Positions 42,744 through 54,387 of a stretch of DNA of 64,000 nucleotides are shown one piece after another. Position 1 is the stretch's first letter. Each line of letters begins with the position of its first letter. The translations under genes were made by a program, and so were the position numbers. Where the stretch lies: positions 2,108,001 to 2,172,000 of the forward strand of contig NZ_CP013650.1 of assembly GCF_001466725.1 (NCBI RefSeq), written 5' to 3'. The notes below the pieces were generated by a model. It had not been told where the DNA came from. It did no database searches and saw only the letters and a list, made by a program, of their open reading frames with translations. This DNA comes from Lacimicrobium alkaliphilum. Lineage in GTDB: Bacteria; Pseudomonadota; Gammaproteobacteria; Enterobacterales; Alteromonadaceae.

Positions 42744-44006
42744 TTGTCTGAAACATTCTACAACTCTTCTTTTATGTTACTGGGCATATCCCTGGCTATT
42801 GGCCTGTTGATAGGCATTGAACGGGGCTGGAAGCAACGTGGTGCACAGGACGGTGGACGCATTGCCGGGCTCAGAACCTATGGGCTTACCGGGCTGGCAG
42901 GTGGCACTACGGCCATTATGCTGCCTTTTTTTGGTGAGATCGCGACCGGGTTGCTATTCCTCGGCTTTGCCCTCGCCACAAGTATGGCCTATTTAAACCG
43001 TAAACAGGATTCCGAAGATGCCAGTATCACCGGCCTGATTAGCCTGTTACTGACCTTTATGCTGGGGATGCTGGCTGCGTTTAAGCAGATTGAACTGGCC
43101 GCCTCTGCCGCTATTATCACCGCTTTGTTACTACGCTACAAAGAATTACTGCATAGCTGGCTGCGCCAGGTTGAGGATCAGGAACTTAAAGCGGCTTTAC
43201 AACTGTTGCTTATTTCCATCGTTTTGTTACCGATCCTGCCGGACCAGGGCTATGGCCCCTGGCAGGTGCTTAATCCTTACGAAATCTGGTGGATGGTGGT
43301 ACTGATCGCCGGGATTTCATTTGTAGGATACTTTGCGATGAAGTTTGCCGGTACCGACAAAGGCATTATGCTCACCGCATTAAGCGCCGGGCTGGCCTCT
43401 TCTACTGCGCTTACTCTGCATTTTTCCAGGCTCGCCAGAGAACAGCCTTCACTGCACCGCCAGCTCAGCGCCGGTATTCTGATTGCCTGCGGTACCATGT
43501 TTCCAAGGGTGGTGCTGGTGGCAACCCTGATAAACCCTGCCATCCTGTCTTTGTTATGGCTGCCCATGACAGTCATGACGCTGGTAATCTTTATCAGTGC
43601 CGCCCTGCTGTGGCGAACCCGTACACTGGAACAACCGGCTTCCCTGACCCGCCTGCTAAACCCCCTGGAGCTAAAATCTGCAGTGTTTTTTGGCGCACTG
43701 CTGGTCGTGATCTTACTGCTTGGAGAGCTGATGCGGGAGCTGTTTGGTGATACAGGAATTTACGCCCTGGCCCTGGTATCCGGTATTGCCGATGTGGATC
43801 CGATTAACCTGACGTTGTCCAGGATGAGCCTGGGCGAAACTCAAGCCTCCGTGGCGGTAACAGGTATTGTGCTGGCCGCCTGCAGCAACTCATTGGTTAA
43901 ATCACTGATGGCGGTATCCGTCGCCGGAAAAACCATGCTGGTCAATGTATTAGGACCACTTGCTGTGGCAGTGATCTGTGGCGTTGCCAGCCTGTTTATT
44001 ATTTAG
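42744..44006 (+). CDS. MgtC/DUF4010-family multi-span membrane protein
   Basis: A 420-residue membrane protein with about twelve hydrophobic segments. The start [18 protein letters not shown] resembles the MgtC/SapB N-terminal domain, and the second half has the DUF4010 features ([16 protein letters not shown]). Family function is unknown; transport is assumed. The start may be the TTG at 42744 or the ATG at 42774; neither has a clear ribosome-binding site. The 3' end overlaps the convergent ygiQ gene by 8 bp. Confidence 0.8.
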   Translation: MSETFYNSSFMLLGISLAIGLLIGIERGWKQRGAQDGGRIAGLRTYGLTGLAGGTTAIMLPFFGEIATGLLFLGFALATSMAYLNRKQDSEDASITGLISLLLTFMLGMLAAFKQIELAASAAIITALLLRYKELLHSWLRQVEDQELKAALQLLLISIVLLPILPDQGYGPWQVLNPYEIWWMVVLIAGISFVGYFAMKFAGTDKGIMLTALSAGLASSTALTLHFSRLAREQPSLHRQLSAGILIACGTMFPRVVLVATLINPAILSLLWLPMTVMTLVIFISAALLWRTRTLEQPASLTRLLNPLELKSAVFFGALLVVILLLGELMRELFGDTGIYALALVSGIADVDPINLTLSRMSLGETQASVAVTGIVLAACSNSLVKSLMAVSVAGKTMLVNVLGPLAVAVICGVASLFII

Positions 44007-46188
44007 CGGTTCTGGCTACCGATTTTCCAGCCTTCTGTTTTTTCTGCCATTTAGGCTGAGGCGGTAACCCAGTATGTTTGGTCAGCGCCCGTTCTCCGCG
44101 ACCACCCTTTTTCACCTTTTGCCGTTTCTCATCCACCGTCTCAGGCGGCACCAGGTGTTGCGGACCACGGCCTATCAGATCTTCTCTGCCCATTTTTTTC
44201 AGTGCTTCGCGGATCTGGGCGAAATTCTTCGGATCATGGTATCTGAGCATGGCTTTGTGTAACCGACGATGGATCTCACCTTTTGCTGAAGGCACCGCTT
44301 CGCTGTCTTTGGTGACCTTTTTCAGCGAGTTGACCCCGGTATGGTACATGGTAGTGGCACTGGCCATGGGGGACGGATAGAAATTCTGTACCTGATCCAG
44401 TTTAAAACGATTTTCTTTAAGCCAGATGGCCAGTGACAGCATATCTTCATCGGTGGTACCCGGATGTGAGGCAATAAAATACGGGATCAGATACTGCTTC
44501 TTGCCGGCTTCGGCAGAGTACTTGTCAAACAGCTCTTTAAAGCGGTAATAGCTGCCCATGCCCGGCTTCATCATCTTCGACAATGGCCCCTCTTCGGTAT
44601 GCTCTGGGGCAATTTTCAGATAGCCGCCCACGTGGTGGCGGGCCAACTCTTCCACATAACGGGGATCTTCCACCGCCAGATCGTAACGTACGCCGGAAGC
44701 GATCAGGACCTTCTTTACGCCTTTGAGCTCCCGCGCACGGCGGTACAGATTTATGGTAGGGGTATGATCCGTATCCATATGGGCACAGATTGAGGGGTAG
44801 ACACAGGAAGGACGCCTGCAGGTCGCCTCGGCTTTAGGACTGCGGCATTTAAGCCGGTACATGTTCGCTGTTGGCCCGCCAAGATCGGAGATCACCCCGG
44901 TAAAACCCGGCACTTTGTCGCGAATATCTTCGATTTCGCGAATAATGGAATCTTCTGAGCGACTCTGAATAATACGCCCTTCATGCTCGGTAATGGAACA
45001 AAATGAGCAGCCGCCATAGCAACCGCGCATAATATTGACCGAGAACCGGATCATCTCATAGGCGGGAATTTTGGCATCGCCATAAACGGGGTGTGGTACC
45101 CGCTGATAAGGCAGGTCAAATACCGCATCCATCTCCGGGGTTTCCAGCGGCATGGCCGGTGGATTGATCCAGATGTGTCGATCGCCATGGCGTTGCATCA
45201 GGGCTCTGGCACAGCCAGGGTTAGTTTCCTGATGCAAAATCCTGGAGGTATGGGCATACAACGGCCTGTTTTCCGACACCGTCTCAAAGGCAGGCAGCTT
45301 CACATAGACCTTTTCCCAGGGTTTACGGCGGTTATCGGGCTGCACCACTATGGGTTTGGCGGTGGTTGGTGTGGTATTTTCTTCTGCTTCTGATTTTTTA
45401 ACATCGCAGTCCGACTCCATCTGATAGGGGCTGGGAATGGGATCGATCTTCCCGGGTCTGTCCAACTGGGTAGAATCCACCCCCTGCCACTCTTCAAGGG
45501 CCTGCTTAACAATAATAGCGGTACCGCGCACATCGCGGATATCGGCAATATTCTCACCGGCGGCTAAGCGGTGGGTTATTTCAATCAGCGGGCGTTCGGC
45601 ATTGCCGTACATCAGCATATCGGCCTTGGCATCGAAGAGTACCGAACGACGTACTTTCTCTGACCAGTAATCATAATGGGCGATACGTCGCAGGCTGGCT
45701 TCAATACCACCAATAATCAGCGGGACCTCTTTGTAAGCTTCCCGACAGCGCTGGGCATACACGGTAACGGCACGATCCGGTCGCTTACCGCCCACATTAC
45801 CCGGTGTATAAGCATCGTCATGGCGCAGTTTTTTATCCGCAGTATAGCGGTTGATCATCGAGTCCATATTTCCGGCAGTGACGCCAAAATACAGATTCGG
45901 CTTCCCCAGTGCCATAAAGGCATCTTTGCTCTTCCAGTCAGGCTGAGCAATGATGCCTACCCGAAAGCCATGGGACTCTAGTACCCGGCCGATTACCGCC
46001 ATGCCAAAGCTGGGATGATCTACATAGGCATCGCCTGTCACCAGAATAATGTCACAGCTGTCCCAGCCAAGCTCATCCATTTCCGCCCGGCTCATGGGCA
46101 GAAATGGCGCAGTACCATAGCAGTGTGCCCAGTATTTGGGATAAGAAAAGAGCGAGCGCTCAGCTTTAATCGTGGCGGTGACATTCAT
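43999..46188 (-). CDS. YgiQ-family radical SAM protein
   Basis: A 729-residue cytosolic radical-SAM enzyme. The cluster motif CYGGCSFC is near residue 386, after an N-terminal region with [17 protein letters not shown] and [19 protein letters not shown] that is specific to YgiQ. The C-terminal 50 residues are basic and low in complexity ([13 protein letters not shown]). The reaction catalysed by YgiQ is not known. It is convergent with the DUF4010 gene and divergent from nothing; ppsA lies upstream on the same strand behind a terminator. Confidence 0.93.
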   Translation of the reverse strand: MNVTATIKAERSLFSYPKYWAHCYGTAPFLPMSRAEMDELGWDSCDIILVTGDAYVDHPSFGMAVIGRVLESHGFRVGIIAQPDWKSKDAFMALGKPNLYFGVTAGNMDSMINRYTADKKLRHDDAYTPGNVGGKRPDRAVTVYAQRCREAYKEVPLIIGGIEASLRRIAHYDYWSEKVRRSVLFDAKADMLMYGNAERPLIEITHRLAAGENIADIRDVRGTAIIVKQALEEWQGVDSTQLDRPGKIDPIPSPYQMESDCDVKKSEAEENTTPTTAKPIVVQPDNRRKPWEKVYVKLPAFETVSENRPLYAHTSRILHQETNPGCARALMQRHGDRHIWINPPAMPLETPEMDAVFDLPYQRVPHPVYGDAKIPAYEMIRFSVNIMRGCYGGCSFCSITEHEGRIIQSRSEDSIIREIEDIRDKVPGFTGVISDLGGPTANMYRLKCRSPKAEATCRRPSCVYPSICAHMDTDHTPTINLYRRARELKGVKKVLIASGVRYDLAVEDPRYVEELARHHVGGYLKIAPEHTEEGPLSKMMKPGMGSYYRFKELFDKYSAEAGKKQYLIPYFIASHPGTTDEDMLSLAIWLKENRFKLDQVQNFYPSPMASATTMYHTGVNSLKKVTKDSEAVPSAKGEIHRRLHKAMLRYHDPKNFAQIREALKKMGREDLIGRGPQHLVPPETVDEKRQKVKKGGRGERALTKHTGLPPQPKWQKKQKAGKSVARTAK

Positions 46189-46280
46189 ATAAAGGACAGA
46201 ACCTGATGGAGTTGTAGGAAAAAACGCAGCGCAGTATACCTGATTTCACGGGTAATATTGTGGAATTTTTAACCAGCATA

Positions 46281-46306
46281 AAAAAAGCGCCCAAAGGCGC
46301 TTTTTT
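46281..46306 (-). terminator. Terminator after ppsA (bidirectional shape)
   Basis: AAAAAAGCGCC and GGCGCTTTTTT form a perfect 11-bp stem with a CAAA loop. It lies 12 bp past the ppsA stop on the minus strand and has T runs on both strands. Confidence 0.92.
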
Positions 46307-46318
46307 AGCCAAACCGAT

Positions 46319-48691
46319 CTATTTATGCTGCTCGGCCAGATACAGCCAGGTATCAATCACCGTATCCGGATTAAGAGAGACGCTATCAATGCCCTGCTCT
46401 ACCAGCCAGGCTGCCAGATCTTCATGATCCGACGGCCCCTGACCGCAGATACCCACATATTTGCCACGGGCTTTGGCCGCTTTGATCGCCATGGACAAGA
46501 GAATTTTCACCGCTTCATCGCGCTCATCAAACAGGTGGGCAATCACCCCGGAATCCCGGTCCAGACCCAGAGTTAACTGGGTCAGATCGTTAGAGCCGAT
46601 GGAGAAACCATCGAAAATATCCAGAAACTGATCGGCCAGCAGCGCATTAGAGGGCAGCTCGCACATCATAATCACGCGCAGGCCGTTTTCACCCTGTTTA
46701 AGTCCCTGCTCCGCCAGCAGTTCGATAACCCTTCGGCCCTCTTCTACAGTTCTGACGAAGGGGATCATGATCTCCACATTGGTCAGCCCCATCTCGTTGC
46801 GCACCCGCTTGATGGCCTCACACTCCAGGGCAAAACAATCACGGAAATCTTCAGAGATATAGCGGCTGGCACCGCGGAAACCGAGCATGGGGTTCTCTTC
46901 ATGGGGCTCGTACTGAAAGCCGCCCACCAGATTGAAATACTCATTGGATTTAAAGTCTGACATGCGCACTATGACTTTTTCCGGTGAGAAGGCGGCACCA
47001 ATAGTGGCAATCCCTTCCACCAGTTTCTGGATATAAAACTCCACCGGTGACGCATACCCGGCCATCAGGTCATCAATTTCGGCTTTTACATCGTCAGGTT
47101 GTTCGGCGTAGTTCAGCAGCGCCTTGGGATGTACACCGATCATACGATTAATAATGAATTCAAGCCTGGCCAGACCCACTCCCGAATGCGGCAGGCGGGC
47201 AAAATCAAAAGCCCGATCCGGATTGCCCACATTCATCATCACCTTCAGATTCATGTCCGGCATCGCATCGATGCGTGAAGTGATCACGTCAAAGTCCAGT
47301 ACATCTCCGTAGATATAGCCGGTATCACCTTCGGCGCAGGAAACCGTGACCTTGTCGCCGTTTTCGATACTGGTGGTGGCATCGCCACAGCCCACTACCG
47401 CGGGAATACCCAGTTCACGGGCTATAATGGCGGCATGGCAGGTGCGCCCACCACGATTGGTGACGATCGCAGAAGCCTTTTTCATAATAGGCTCCCAGTC
47501 AGGATCGGTCATATCGGTAACCAATACATCGCCGGGCATGATTTTATTCATTTCATCGATCGAGCCGAGCACTTTGGCTTCGCCGCTACCGATTTTATGG
47601 CCGATGGCCCGCCCTTCACAGACGACTTTCGCCTCACCTTTTAACTGGAAGCGCTCAATACTCTGTGCGTCATCACGGCTGCGCACTGTCTCAGGTCTGG
47701 CCTGCACGATATATAACTTTCCGTCTGTACCATCTTTCGCCCACTCGATGTCCATGGCGCGCTTATAGTGCTTTTCGATGATCTGTGCCTGTTTGGCCAG
47801 TTCCATCACCTCGTCATCACTGAGGGAAAACTGATGGCTGTCTGAGGGATCCACGTCGACAATATCTACCTGCTTGCCGTGGCTGGCATCGGCAGAATAG
47901 ATCATCTTTTTCAGCTTACTGCCGAGATTACGGCGCACCACTGCGGGTTTACCCTTTTCCAGGGTAGGTTTGTGTACATAAAACTCATCAGGGTTAACGG
48001 CGCCCTGCACGACCATCTCGCCAAGGCCAAAAGAAGAGGTGATAAACACCACATCTTCAAAACCGGATTCGGTGTCGATGGTAAACATGACCCCGGAGGA
48101 GGCACAATCGGAGCGAACCATGCGCTGCACACCGGCAGACAGAGCAACACCCTTGTGGTCATAGCCCTGATGAACACGATAGGAAATGGCCCTGTCATTA
48201 AACAGTGAGGCATATACATGCTTGATGGCAATCAGCACGTTGTCGTAGCCATTAACATTTAAGAAGGTTTCCTGCTGCCCGGCAAAAGAGGCGTCGGGCA
48301 TATCTTCTGCTGTAGCTGATGAGCGCACGGCAAAGGATGCTTCACCACCGGCTTCTTGCTGTAATTGTTCGAAAGCACTCTGGATTGCGGCTTCAAGCTC
48401 GCTCTGGAATGGTGTATCGATAATACTCTGGCGGATCTCGGCACCGGCTTTGGCCAGCGCATCCACATCGTCCACATCCAGCGCATCCAGGGTTTCATGG
48501 ATACGCGCATCCAGACCGCTTTGCTCGAGAAATTCGTTAAAGGCCTCGGCTGTGGTCGCAAAACCGCCTGGTACCATCACACCGGCATTAGCCAGATTGG
48601 AAATCATTTCACCCAGGGACGCATTCTTGCCTCCCACCTTATCCACATCATGCATGCCTAACTGCTGATACCACAAGACGTATTTCTGCAC
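46319..48691 (-). CDS. ppsA: Phosphoenolpyruvate synthase
   Basis: A 790-residue gluconeogenic enzyme converting pyruvate and ATP to phosphoenolpyruvate, AMP and phosphate. The N-terminal ATP-binding domain begins [20 protein letters not shown]. The phosphohistidine is in [17 protein letters not shown], and the C-terminal cysteine motif ICGQGPSDH is present. The start is best placed at the GTG at 48691 after AGGAG, giving the E. coli length; a frame from an ATG at 48730 adds 13 residues without support. It is divergent from ppsR, its regulator. Confidence 0.95.
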   Translation of the reverse strand: MQKYVLWYQQLGMHDVDKVGGKNASLGEMISNLANAGVMVPGGFATTAEAFNEFLEQSGLDARIHETLDALDVDDVDALAKAGAEIRQSIIDTPFQSELEAAIQSAFEQLQQEAGGEASFAVRSSATAEDMPDASFAGQQETFLNVNGYDNVLIAIKHVYASLFNDRAISYRVHQGYDHKGVALSAGVQRMVRSDCASSGVMFTIDTESGFEDVVFITSSFGLGEMVVQGAVNPDEFYVHKPTLEKGKPAVVRRNLGSKLKKMIYSADASHGKQVDIVDVDPSDSHQFSLSDDEVMELAKQAQIIEKHYKRAMDIEWAKDGTDGKLYIVQARPETVRSRDDAQSIERFQLKGEAKVVCEGRAIGHKIGSGEAKVLGSIDEMNKIMPGDVLVTDMTDPDWEPIMKKASAIVTNRGGRTCHAAIIARELGIPAVVGCGDATTSIENGDKVTVSCAEGDTGYIYGDVLDFDVITSRIDAMPDMNLKVMMNVGNPDRAFDFARLPHSGVGLARLEFIINRMIGVHPKALLNYAEQPDDVKAEIDDLMAGYASPVEFYIQKLVEGIATIGAAFSPEKVIVRMSDFKSNEYFNLVGGFQYEPHEENPMLGFRGASRYISEDFRDCFALECEAIKRVRNEMGLTNVEIMIPFVRTVEEGRRVIELLAEQGLKQGENGLRVIMMCELPSNALLADQFLDIFDGFSIGSNDLTQLTLGLDRDSGVIAHLFDERDEAVKILLSMAIKAAKARGKYVGICGQGPSDHEDLAAWLVEQGIDSVSLNPDTVIDTWLYLAEQHK

Positions 48692-48838
48692 CGCGAGCTC
48701 TCCTGAATAGATCCGTGAATTCAAAGTCATTGAGATAACAACTGACTTTTATCGCTGGGGATTTTAGAATGCAGGTAATAACAAAGTAAAATTTTATTTA
48801 TTTTCGTAATAAATTTACAACATTGTTAAGGAATTGTT

Positions 48839-49651
48839 TTGCGCACCGCTTACTACATTTCAGACGGAACGGCCATTACATCAGAAGTTTTCGGACACGC
48901 ACTTCTGTCCCTTTTCCCTACTGAATTCAACCATATCACTATTCCTTTTGTGGAAACATCTGAACATGCAGAGCGTGTAAATAAGCAAATTGCCAGGACT
49001 TTCAATGACAGTGGTGAGCGCCCTTTGGTGTTTTATACCATCGTTAACTCCGATGTGCGGGAAATCGTTTCCAACTCGGTTGGAATCAACTACAACTTTC
49101 TCGATCAATTTGTGGCACCGCTGGAAAAGATCCTCGGCATCCCGGCCAAGCCGGAGAAACACCGCACTCACAGCATCCATGAAAAAACCTATGACATCCG
49201 TATCGAAGCGGTGAATTACGCGCTGGCCAATGATGATGGTGCTAACACCGACAATTACCATGATGCAGACATTATTCTGGTGGGCGTATCCCGCTCTGGG
49301 AAAACACCAACCAGTCTTTATCTTGCGCTACAATATGGCATTAAAGCCGCGAACTATCCTTTTACCGAGGAAGATATGGGCGATATGCTCAAATTGCCGC
49401 CAAAGTTAAGACGTTTTAAACAAAAGTTATTTGGCCTGACCATTAACCCAGAGCGTTTGCATCAGATCCGATCAGAGCGGCGGGCTAACAGCAAGTATGC
49501 ATCGATGCGACAGTGTCGGATGGAGCTGCGCGAAGTGGACAATCTGTATCGTCGGGAAAGTATTCCTTTCTTAAACAGTACCCGCTATTCCATTGAGGAA
49601 ATCTCTGCCAAGATCCTGGCGGAAACCGGATTGCAACGTAAAAAATATTGA
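48839..49651 (+). CDS. ppsR: PEP synthase regulatory kinase/pyrophosphorylase
   Basis: A 270-residue DUF299-family enzyme that inactivates PEP synthase by ADP-dependent phosphorylation and reactivates it by phosphorolysis. It starts RTAYYISDGTAITSEVFGHA and has the P-loop VGVSRSGKTPTSLYLA (about 149-164). The start is a TTG at 48839 with AAGGA upstream. It is divergent from ppsA across about 150 bp, the usual arrangement. Confidence 0.93.
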   Translation: MRTAYYISDGTAITSEVFGHALLSLFPTEFNHITIPFVETSEHAERVNKQIARTFNDSGERPLVFYTIVNSDVREIVSNSVGINYNFLDQFVAPLEKILGIPAKPEKHRTHSIHEKTYDIRIEAVNYALANDDGANTDNYHDADIILVGVSRSGKTPTSLYLALQYGIKAANYPFTEEDMGDMLKLPPKLRRFKQKLFGLTINPERLHQIRSERRANSKYASMRQCRMELREVDNLYRRESIPFLNSTRYSIEEISAKILAETGLQRKKY

Positions 49652-49681
49652 TTTTCTCTTCGCCAGATGCAGGGGACGCCT

Positions 49682-50671
49682 ATGTTGTACCGATTAAAAA
49701 ACGACTTCAGACTCTCAATTATCACCTTGTTGGGCAGTTGCGCGCTTCTTGGTATTACCCCTTTTGCCATATATCGCTTTGCTCAGGGAGATATCATTGC
49801 CGCCATTGTTGATGCCCTGATTCTGCTGAGTGTCTGTTCTGTATTAGCCTACGCCTGGATTTCCGGCGACACCAGACGCAGTGGTCTGATTATGGCCATT
49901 ATCGCATGTAGCGGTGGCCTGGTGGTACTGAGCCTGCAAGGTACTATTGGGCTGTTCTGGCTCTACCCCTGCTTTATTACCAGCTTTTTTCTTACCTCCT
50001 CGCGCCTGGCCTTACTTATCAATACGCTGACCGTCTTTGTGCTTAGCCTGTTTCAAATCGGCGGGATTGAATATGAACACCTGATATCTTTTATCACCAC
50101 TGCTATTGTGGTCAGCGCCTGTGCCTATGTGTTTTCCCTTCGTAATGAATCTCAGCGCCGCAGACTGGAACAACTGGCTACGCTGGATCCTTTGACCGGG
50201 GTTAAAAACCGCCGTGCCATGGAGGAAGAACTGTTACGGGCAGTCGCCACCCATGAACGTAATGACCTCAGCTATGGTCTGGCGATACTGGATTTGGATC
50301 ACTTTAAGCGCGTAAATGACGAACATGGGCATGCGGTTGGTGATCAGGTGTTGATTGAATGTGTGGATATTATCAGCCGGCATATCAGAAAATCAGACCG
50401 GTTGTTTCGTTTTGGTGGTGAAGAGTTCGTATTACTGTTGCCCGGTGTGGATGACAATGGCATGCGTTCTGTTATCAGGAACCTGCACAAAGTATTGCGT
50501 GAAGAACTGAAAAGCCCGTCCGGTGCTGTCACCGCTTCCTATGGCCTGGCACTGCTGCAAAGTGACGAGAATGCCGATCAATGGATGGAGCGAGCCGATA
50601 ATGCCCTTTATCAGGCTAAGGAAAACGGTCGCGATCAGATTATTGTGGCGCCACAACCACAACTGAGCTAG
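49682..50671 (+). CDS. Membrane diguanylate cyclase (GGDEF)
   Basis: A 329-residue protein with about six N-terminal transmembrane helices (residues 15-155) and a cytosolic GGDEF domain. The active site is FGGEEF near residue 245, and the I-site RKSD lies five residues before it. It should make cyclic di-GMP with product inhibition. The ATG at 49682 has AGGGGA upstream; an ATG at 49667 is the longer choice. It begins 30 bp after ppsR and may be read through from it. Confidence 0.87.
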   Translation: MLYRLKNDFRLSIITLLGSCALLGITPFAIYRFAQGDIIAAIVDALILLSVCSVLAYAWISGDTRRSGLIMAIIACSGGLVVLSLQGTIGLFWLYPCFITSFFLTSSRLALLINTLTVFVLSLFQIGGIEYEHLISFITTAIVVSACAYVFSLRNESQRRRLEQLATLDPLTGVKNRRAMEEELLRAVATHERNDLSYGLAILDLDHFKRVNDEHGHAVGDQVLIECVDIISRHIRKSDRLFRFGGEEFVLLLPGVDDNGMRSVIRNLHKVLREELKSPSGAVTASYGLALLQSDENADQWMERADNALYQAKENGRDQIIVAPQPQLS

Positions 50672-50710
50672 GCGGCCAGAAGCAAGAGTGCCCCTGGCCT
50701 TCAGGTATCT

Positions 50711-52051
50711 TTACTTCCTCAGATGATCTGCAACAAGAAACGCCAGTTCCAATACCTGGTCTGCGTTCAGTCTTGGATCGCACTGAGTCTGGTAACATTC
50801 AGCCAGATCAGATTCGCTGATCTTATAGGCCCCGCCGGTACATTCAGTCACGTGCTGACCGGTCATTTCCAGGTGAATTCCCCCTGCGTGGGTACTTTCG
50901 CTCTGATGAGCCTGGAAAAACTGCTGAATCTCACGCAGAATCGCGTCAAAGTTACGGGTCTTGTAGCCACTGGAGGCCTTGACCGTATTGCCATGCATGG
51001 GATCGGAACTCCATACTACTTTGCGGCCTTCCTGTTTTACCCGGCGCAGCAGTTTTGGCAGCTTATCGGCAAGATTATCGGCACCCATGCGGGTGATCAG
51101 TGTCAGACGCCCGGCCTCATTATTGGGATTCAGGGCATCGATCAGGCGGATCAGTTCATCTTCCTGCATACCCGGGCCAATCTTAACACCGATGGGGTTA
51201 TGAATGCCGCGGAAAAACTCTACATGGGCATGATCCAACTGACGGGTACGCTCGCCAATCCAGAGCATATGCGCAGAGCAATTATACCATTTACCTGTCA
51301 GGGTATCATTGCGGGTCAGTGCCTGTTCGTAGTTCAGTAACAGCGCCTCATGGGAGGTAAACAGGGTGGTCTCGTGCAAGGCTGAATTATTTGCCGAGTT
51401 GATCCCTACCACCTCCATAAAAGACAGGGCATCCTGGATCCGCTGAGCCACATCCTGATAGCGTTCTTTGAGAGGATTGTTCTCCACGAAGGCCATGTTC
51501 CAGCGGTTTACCTGATGCAAGTCCGCCAGGCCGCCCTGAGCAAAGGCCCGGAGCAGATTCAGGGTCGCCGCCGAGCGGTGATAAGCTTCAATCATCCGTT
51601 GTGGGTCGGGCTGGCGGGCAGCGTCGGTAAACTCGAAATTATTAATAATATCGCCGCGATAGCTGGGCAAAGATACGCCTTCCAGGGTTTCCATATCACT
51701 GGAACGGGGTTTGGCATACTGTCCGGCCATACGTGCCACCTTAGTGACGGGGCAGCGTCCGGCAAAGGTCAGCACAATGGCCATCTGCAGAATGACCTTA
51801 AAGGTATCGCGGATCTTTGGTGCATTAAACTCATCAAAGGACTCAGCACAATCCCCTCCTTGCAGCAAAAAGCCTTTACCTTCAGCTACATCGCCAAGCT
51901 GACGGTATAAGTCGCGGGCTTCAGCGGCAAATACCAGAGGCGGATATTTGGCCAGACGCTGCTCTGCGTCCTGAAGCTTGAGCTTATCTTGATAGGTAGG
52001 TTGTTGCTGGATAGGCAGCTTACGCCAGCTATCGGGTTGCCACTGAGTCAC
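50711..52051 (-). CDS. Class II 3-deoxy-7-phosphoheptulonate synthase (DAHP synthase)
   Basis: A 446-residue enzyme for the first step of aromatic amino-acid synthesis, joining phosphoenolpyruvate and erythrose-4-phosphate. It is the plant/actinobacterial-like class II type: [47 protein letters not shown] and [11 protein letters not shown] are all present. This type is not homologous in sequence to AroF/G/H of E. coli. It is monocistronic. A hairpin (52086-52111) lies in the 93-bp leader. Confidence 0.94.
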   Translation of the reverse strand: MTQWQPDSWRKLPIQQQPTYQDKLKLQDAEQRLAKYPPLVFAAEARDLYRQLGDVAEGKGFLLQGGDCAESFDEFNAPKIRDTFKVILQMAIVLTFAGRCPVTKVARMAGQYAKPRSSDMETLEGVSLPSYRGDIINNFEFTDAARQPDPQRMIEAYHRSAATLNLLRAFAQGGLADLHQVNRWNMAFVENNPLKERYQDVAQRIQDALSFMEVVGINSANNSALHETTLFTSHEALLLNYEQALTRNDTLTGKWYNCSAHMLWIGERTRQLDHAHVEFFRGIHNPIGVKIGPGMQEDELIRLIDALNPNNEAGRLTLITRMGADNLADKLPKLLRRVKQEGRKVVWSSDPMHGNTVKASSGYKTRNFDAILREIQQFFQAHQSESTHAGGIHLEMTGQHVTECTGGAYKISESDLAECYQTQCDPRLNADQVLELAFLVADHLRK

Positions 52052-52085
52052 GTAAATTCCTTAAATTAATCAATTATTCCGATGG

Positions 52086-52111
52086 AGTCTGCGCACCGTG
52101 CGCAGCAGACT
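52086..52111. other. Hairpin between btuD-like and DAHP synthase genes
   Basis: AGTCTGCGCA pairs with TGCGCAGCAGACT apart from a three-base bulge, loop CCG. On the minus strand it follows the btuD-like gene and precedes the DAHP synthase start. It lacks a good T run. It could be a weak terminator or a leader structure. Confidence 0.4.
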
Positions 52112-52144
52112 TTGAAACTTACGAGTTCTGAAAGAAAATTTCAA

Positions 52145-52882
52145 TTAGAGATAGGTCTGAATTAGGCGATTTTGTTCTGTATCAGTCACAATTCGGACAT
52201 TACAGCAAAATACCCGGCTAAGCAGAGATTCAGTCAGTACCTGTTTGGGAATATCATCGGCCACCAGTTGCCCCTGATGCATCAGCCAGATGCGGTTGGC
52301 GTAACGCTCGGCCAGATTCAGTTGATGATGGCTCATTACCAGCATATTGCCGATGCGGGCCAGCTCATTTAACAGTTCACATAACCTGTGCTGATGGGAA
52401 AAATCCAGCCCCTGCACCGGCTCATCAAGCAGGATCAATGCTCTGCCCTGCTCTATGGCGGGCCATACCTGCATTAAACAACGGGCTATCTGTACCCGTC
52501 GCTGCTCACCCCCGGAGAGCTGATTTAATGGCCGCTGCAAAAACGGGCTGATATCCAGCGCCTGTTCAAGGACATCCGGCAGCGACCGCTCGGCACAGAA
52601 AAAGCTAAGGCTTTCTTTAACGGTCAGAGCAAACACACTTTGCTGAGTCTGTTCCATCAGACAGCGCTGAATAGCCAGCTCGGCTGGCGCATACTGACTC
52701 AGTTCCCGGCCCTCAAGCCAGAGTTGCCCCTGGTGTGGTGATATCAGTCCGGCCAGCAGATTAAGCAGACTGGACTTTCCGGAGCCATTAGGTCCCAGCA
52801 GATGTACGGCGTCGGCTGAAATCAAATCAAGACTGACATTACTGAGGCGGTTCTCAAGAGAAATGGCCTGGGCTCTTAACAT
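52145..52882 (-). CDS. btuD: ABC transporter ATP-binding protein, BtuD-like
   Basis: A 245-residue ATPase subunit: Walker A LLGPNGSGKSSLLN (about 30-43), signature LSGGEQRRVQIARC and Walker B LILLDEPVQGLDF. With the permease gene immediately upstream it forms a FecCD/BtuCD-type importer. Overall resemblance favours vitamin B12, but haem or siderophore cannot be excluded from the ATPase alone. It begins 2 bp after btuC. Confidence 0.82.
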   Translation of the reverse strand: MLRAQAISLENRLSNVSLDLISADAVHLLGPNGSGKSSLLNLLAGLISPHQGQLWLEGRELSQYAPAELAIQRCLMEQTQQSVFALTVKESLSFFCAERSLPDVLEQALDISPFLQRPLNQLSGGEQRRVQIARCLMQVWPAIEQGRALILLDEPVQGLDFSHQHRLCELLNELARIGNMLVMSHHQLNLAERYANRIWLMHQGQLVADDIPKQVLTESLLSRVFCCNVRIVTDTEQNRLIQTYL

Positions 52883-52884
52883 AA

Positions 52885-53841
52885 TTACCTGTCCGCCAGT
52901 TTAATCACTGAATACAGAAAAACCGGCCCACCCAGCGTGGCGGTCAACATGGATACGGGCACCGCCACACCGCCGAAGAGATCCGATACCAGGATCACTA
53001 ACAACAATAAAATAGCGCCGAGCAACGCCGAGGCCGGAAGAATAAAACGATTATCATAACCAAATACGTTACGCAGCAAATGAGGTACCAGTAAGCCCAC
53101 GAAAGCGATGGAGCCGGCCAATGAGACCGCCACCCCGACCAGGAAAGCGCTGGCGAGTAACATTTTCGGATAGAAACGGCGAATATCCAGACCGGCAAGC
53201 TGCGCCGAACGCTGGCCCAGATACAGCCAGTTCAGCGCCCGGCCCTGAATGATCAGATAGCCCAGTGCCAGAGAAACCGGGATCAGGGCCATTAATACTA
53301 ACTGCAGGCTGGCCTGATGCAGGCTGCCGAGCAGCCAGAATGTCAGGTTACGCAGAGACTGGGCATCAGTGAAAAAATACAGCCAGGCGATCACACCGCC
53401 ACTTAAAGTAGATATGGCAATACCGGCAAGAATGACGCCGCTGCCCGAAACCAGACTCAGGCGCCTGGCGATAAGATAAATCAGCAAGGTAGAGAGCAAG
53501 GCCCCTATAAAGCTGAACAGCGGCAGGCCATATTGCATCAGCGCAAGGCTCAGGCTTCCCCCCATCAGCAGATAAATGGCAGCAAACAGACTGGCACCAC
53601 TGGTGATACCAATGATGCCGGGATCAGCCAGAGGATTTCGGAGCATGACCTGTAACAGTGCAGAGCTTGCTGCCAGACTTGCGCCAACCAGAATGGCGCA
53701 CAGTACCAGTGGCAGGCGAAGATGCAGCAAAATTCTGCGATCAACTGCCTGCTCCAGTTGCAAATCGCGAAGTAATACAAAAAATGCCAATACAATAAGT
53801 ATCAGAGACAACAGACCCAGTAGTCTGGTGCGGTAAAACAT
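52885..53841 (-). CDS. btuC: FecCD-family ABC permease, BtuC-like
   Basis: A 318-residue permease with about ten transmembrane helices. RLPLVLCAILVGASLAASSAL, NPLADPGIIGITSGASLFA and GLLVPHLLRNVFGYDNRF are signatures of the B12/siderophore permeases. Its start overlaps the phosphatase stop by one base. No binding protein (BtuF) or receptor (BtuB) gene and no cobalamin riboswitch is visible nearby. Confidence 0.87.
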   Translation of the reverse strand: MFYRTRLLGLLSLILIVLAFFVLLRDLQLEQAVDRRILLHLRLPLVLCAILVGASLAASSALLQVMLRNPLADPGIIGITSGASLFAAIYLLMGGSLSLALMQYGLPLFSFIGALLSTLLIYLIARRLSLVSGSGVILAGIAISTLSGGVIAWLYFFTDAQSLRNLTFWLLGSLHQASLQLVLMALIPVSLALGYLIIQGRALNWLYLGQRSAQLAGLDIRRFYPKMLLASAFLVGVAVSLAGSIAFVGLLVPHLLRNVFGYDNRFILPASALLGAILLLLVILVSDLFGGVAVPVSMLTATLGGPVFLYSVIKLADR

Positions 53842-54317
53842 CAGTCCTTACGGCTTCTGAGTTTCTGCAGCAGGCCATCACAGCCCTGTTCAACCAGATC
53901 CAACACCAGGTCAAACCCACGCCGGCCACCGTAATAGGGATCGGGCACCTCTTTCTCTTCATGGCCTGCGTACTCAAGAAACAAATGCACTTTATGCCGA
54001 TGTTCCTCAGGACAGCGTTCAATCAGTTCCGCATGGTTAGACTTGTCCATTGCCAGAATCAGATCGAAACGTGCAAAATCCTCATCTGCAACGGGCCGGG
54101 AGCGTTGCCTGGCAAAACTATAGCCCCGACTCTCACCCGCCTCACAGGTACGCTTGTCGGGCAGACTGCTGACATGGAAACCCGAGGTGCCGGCAGAGTC
54201 GACATGCACTTTTAGTTTCGAGCGGTCAATGCGTTGCTGGAAAATGGCATGGGCGGTAGGTGAACGGCAAAGATTGCCGAGGCAGACGAAAAGTACCGAA
54301 AAGTCACCTTGAGACAT
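53841..54317 (-). CDS. Low-molecular-weight protein tyrosine phosphatase
   Basis: A 158-residue cytosolic phosphatase. The catalytic loop VCLGNLCRSPTAH (CxxxxxR, near residues 11-18) and the general-acid aspartate in EVPDPYYGG are present. No partner tyrosine kinase is encoded nearby, so an exopolysaccharide role is not indicated. It is placed at the head of the btuC-btuD unit with a 1-bp overlap. Confidence 0.92.
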   Translation of the reverse strand: MSQGDFSVLFVCLGNLCRSPTAHAIFQQRIDRSKLKVHVDSAGTSGFHVSSLPDKRTCEAGESRGYSFARQRSRPVADEDFARFDLILAMDKSNHAELIERCPEEHRHKVHLFLEYAGHEEKEVPDPYYGGRRGFDLVLDLVEQGCDGLLQKLRSRKD

Positions 54318-54387
54318 GCAAAATTACCGCGGTAAAAAAAGGGGCCCTACTATGTCAGAATTCTTCAGTCAGTCAAGTTGCCGGCGA

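Noticed and set aside
52145..54317. Cobalamin riboswitch before the BtuC/BtuD genes
   Set aside because: The upstream sequence is the phosphatase coding region and its short leader; no B12-box-like sequence was found.
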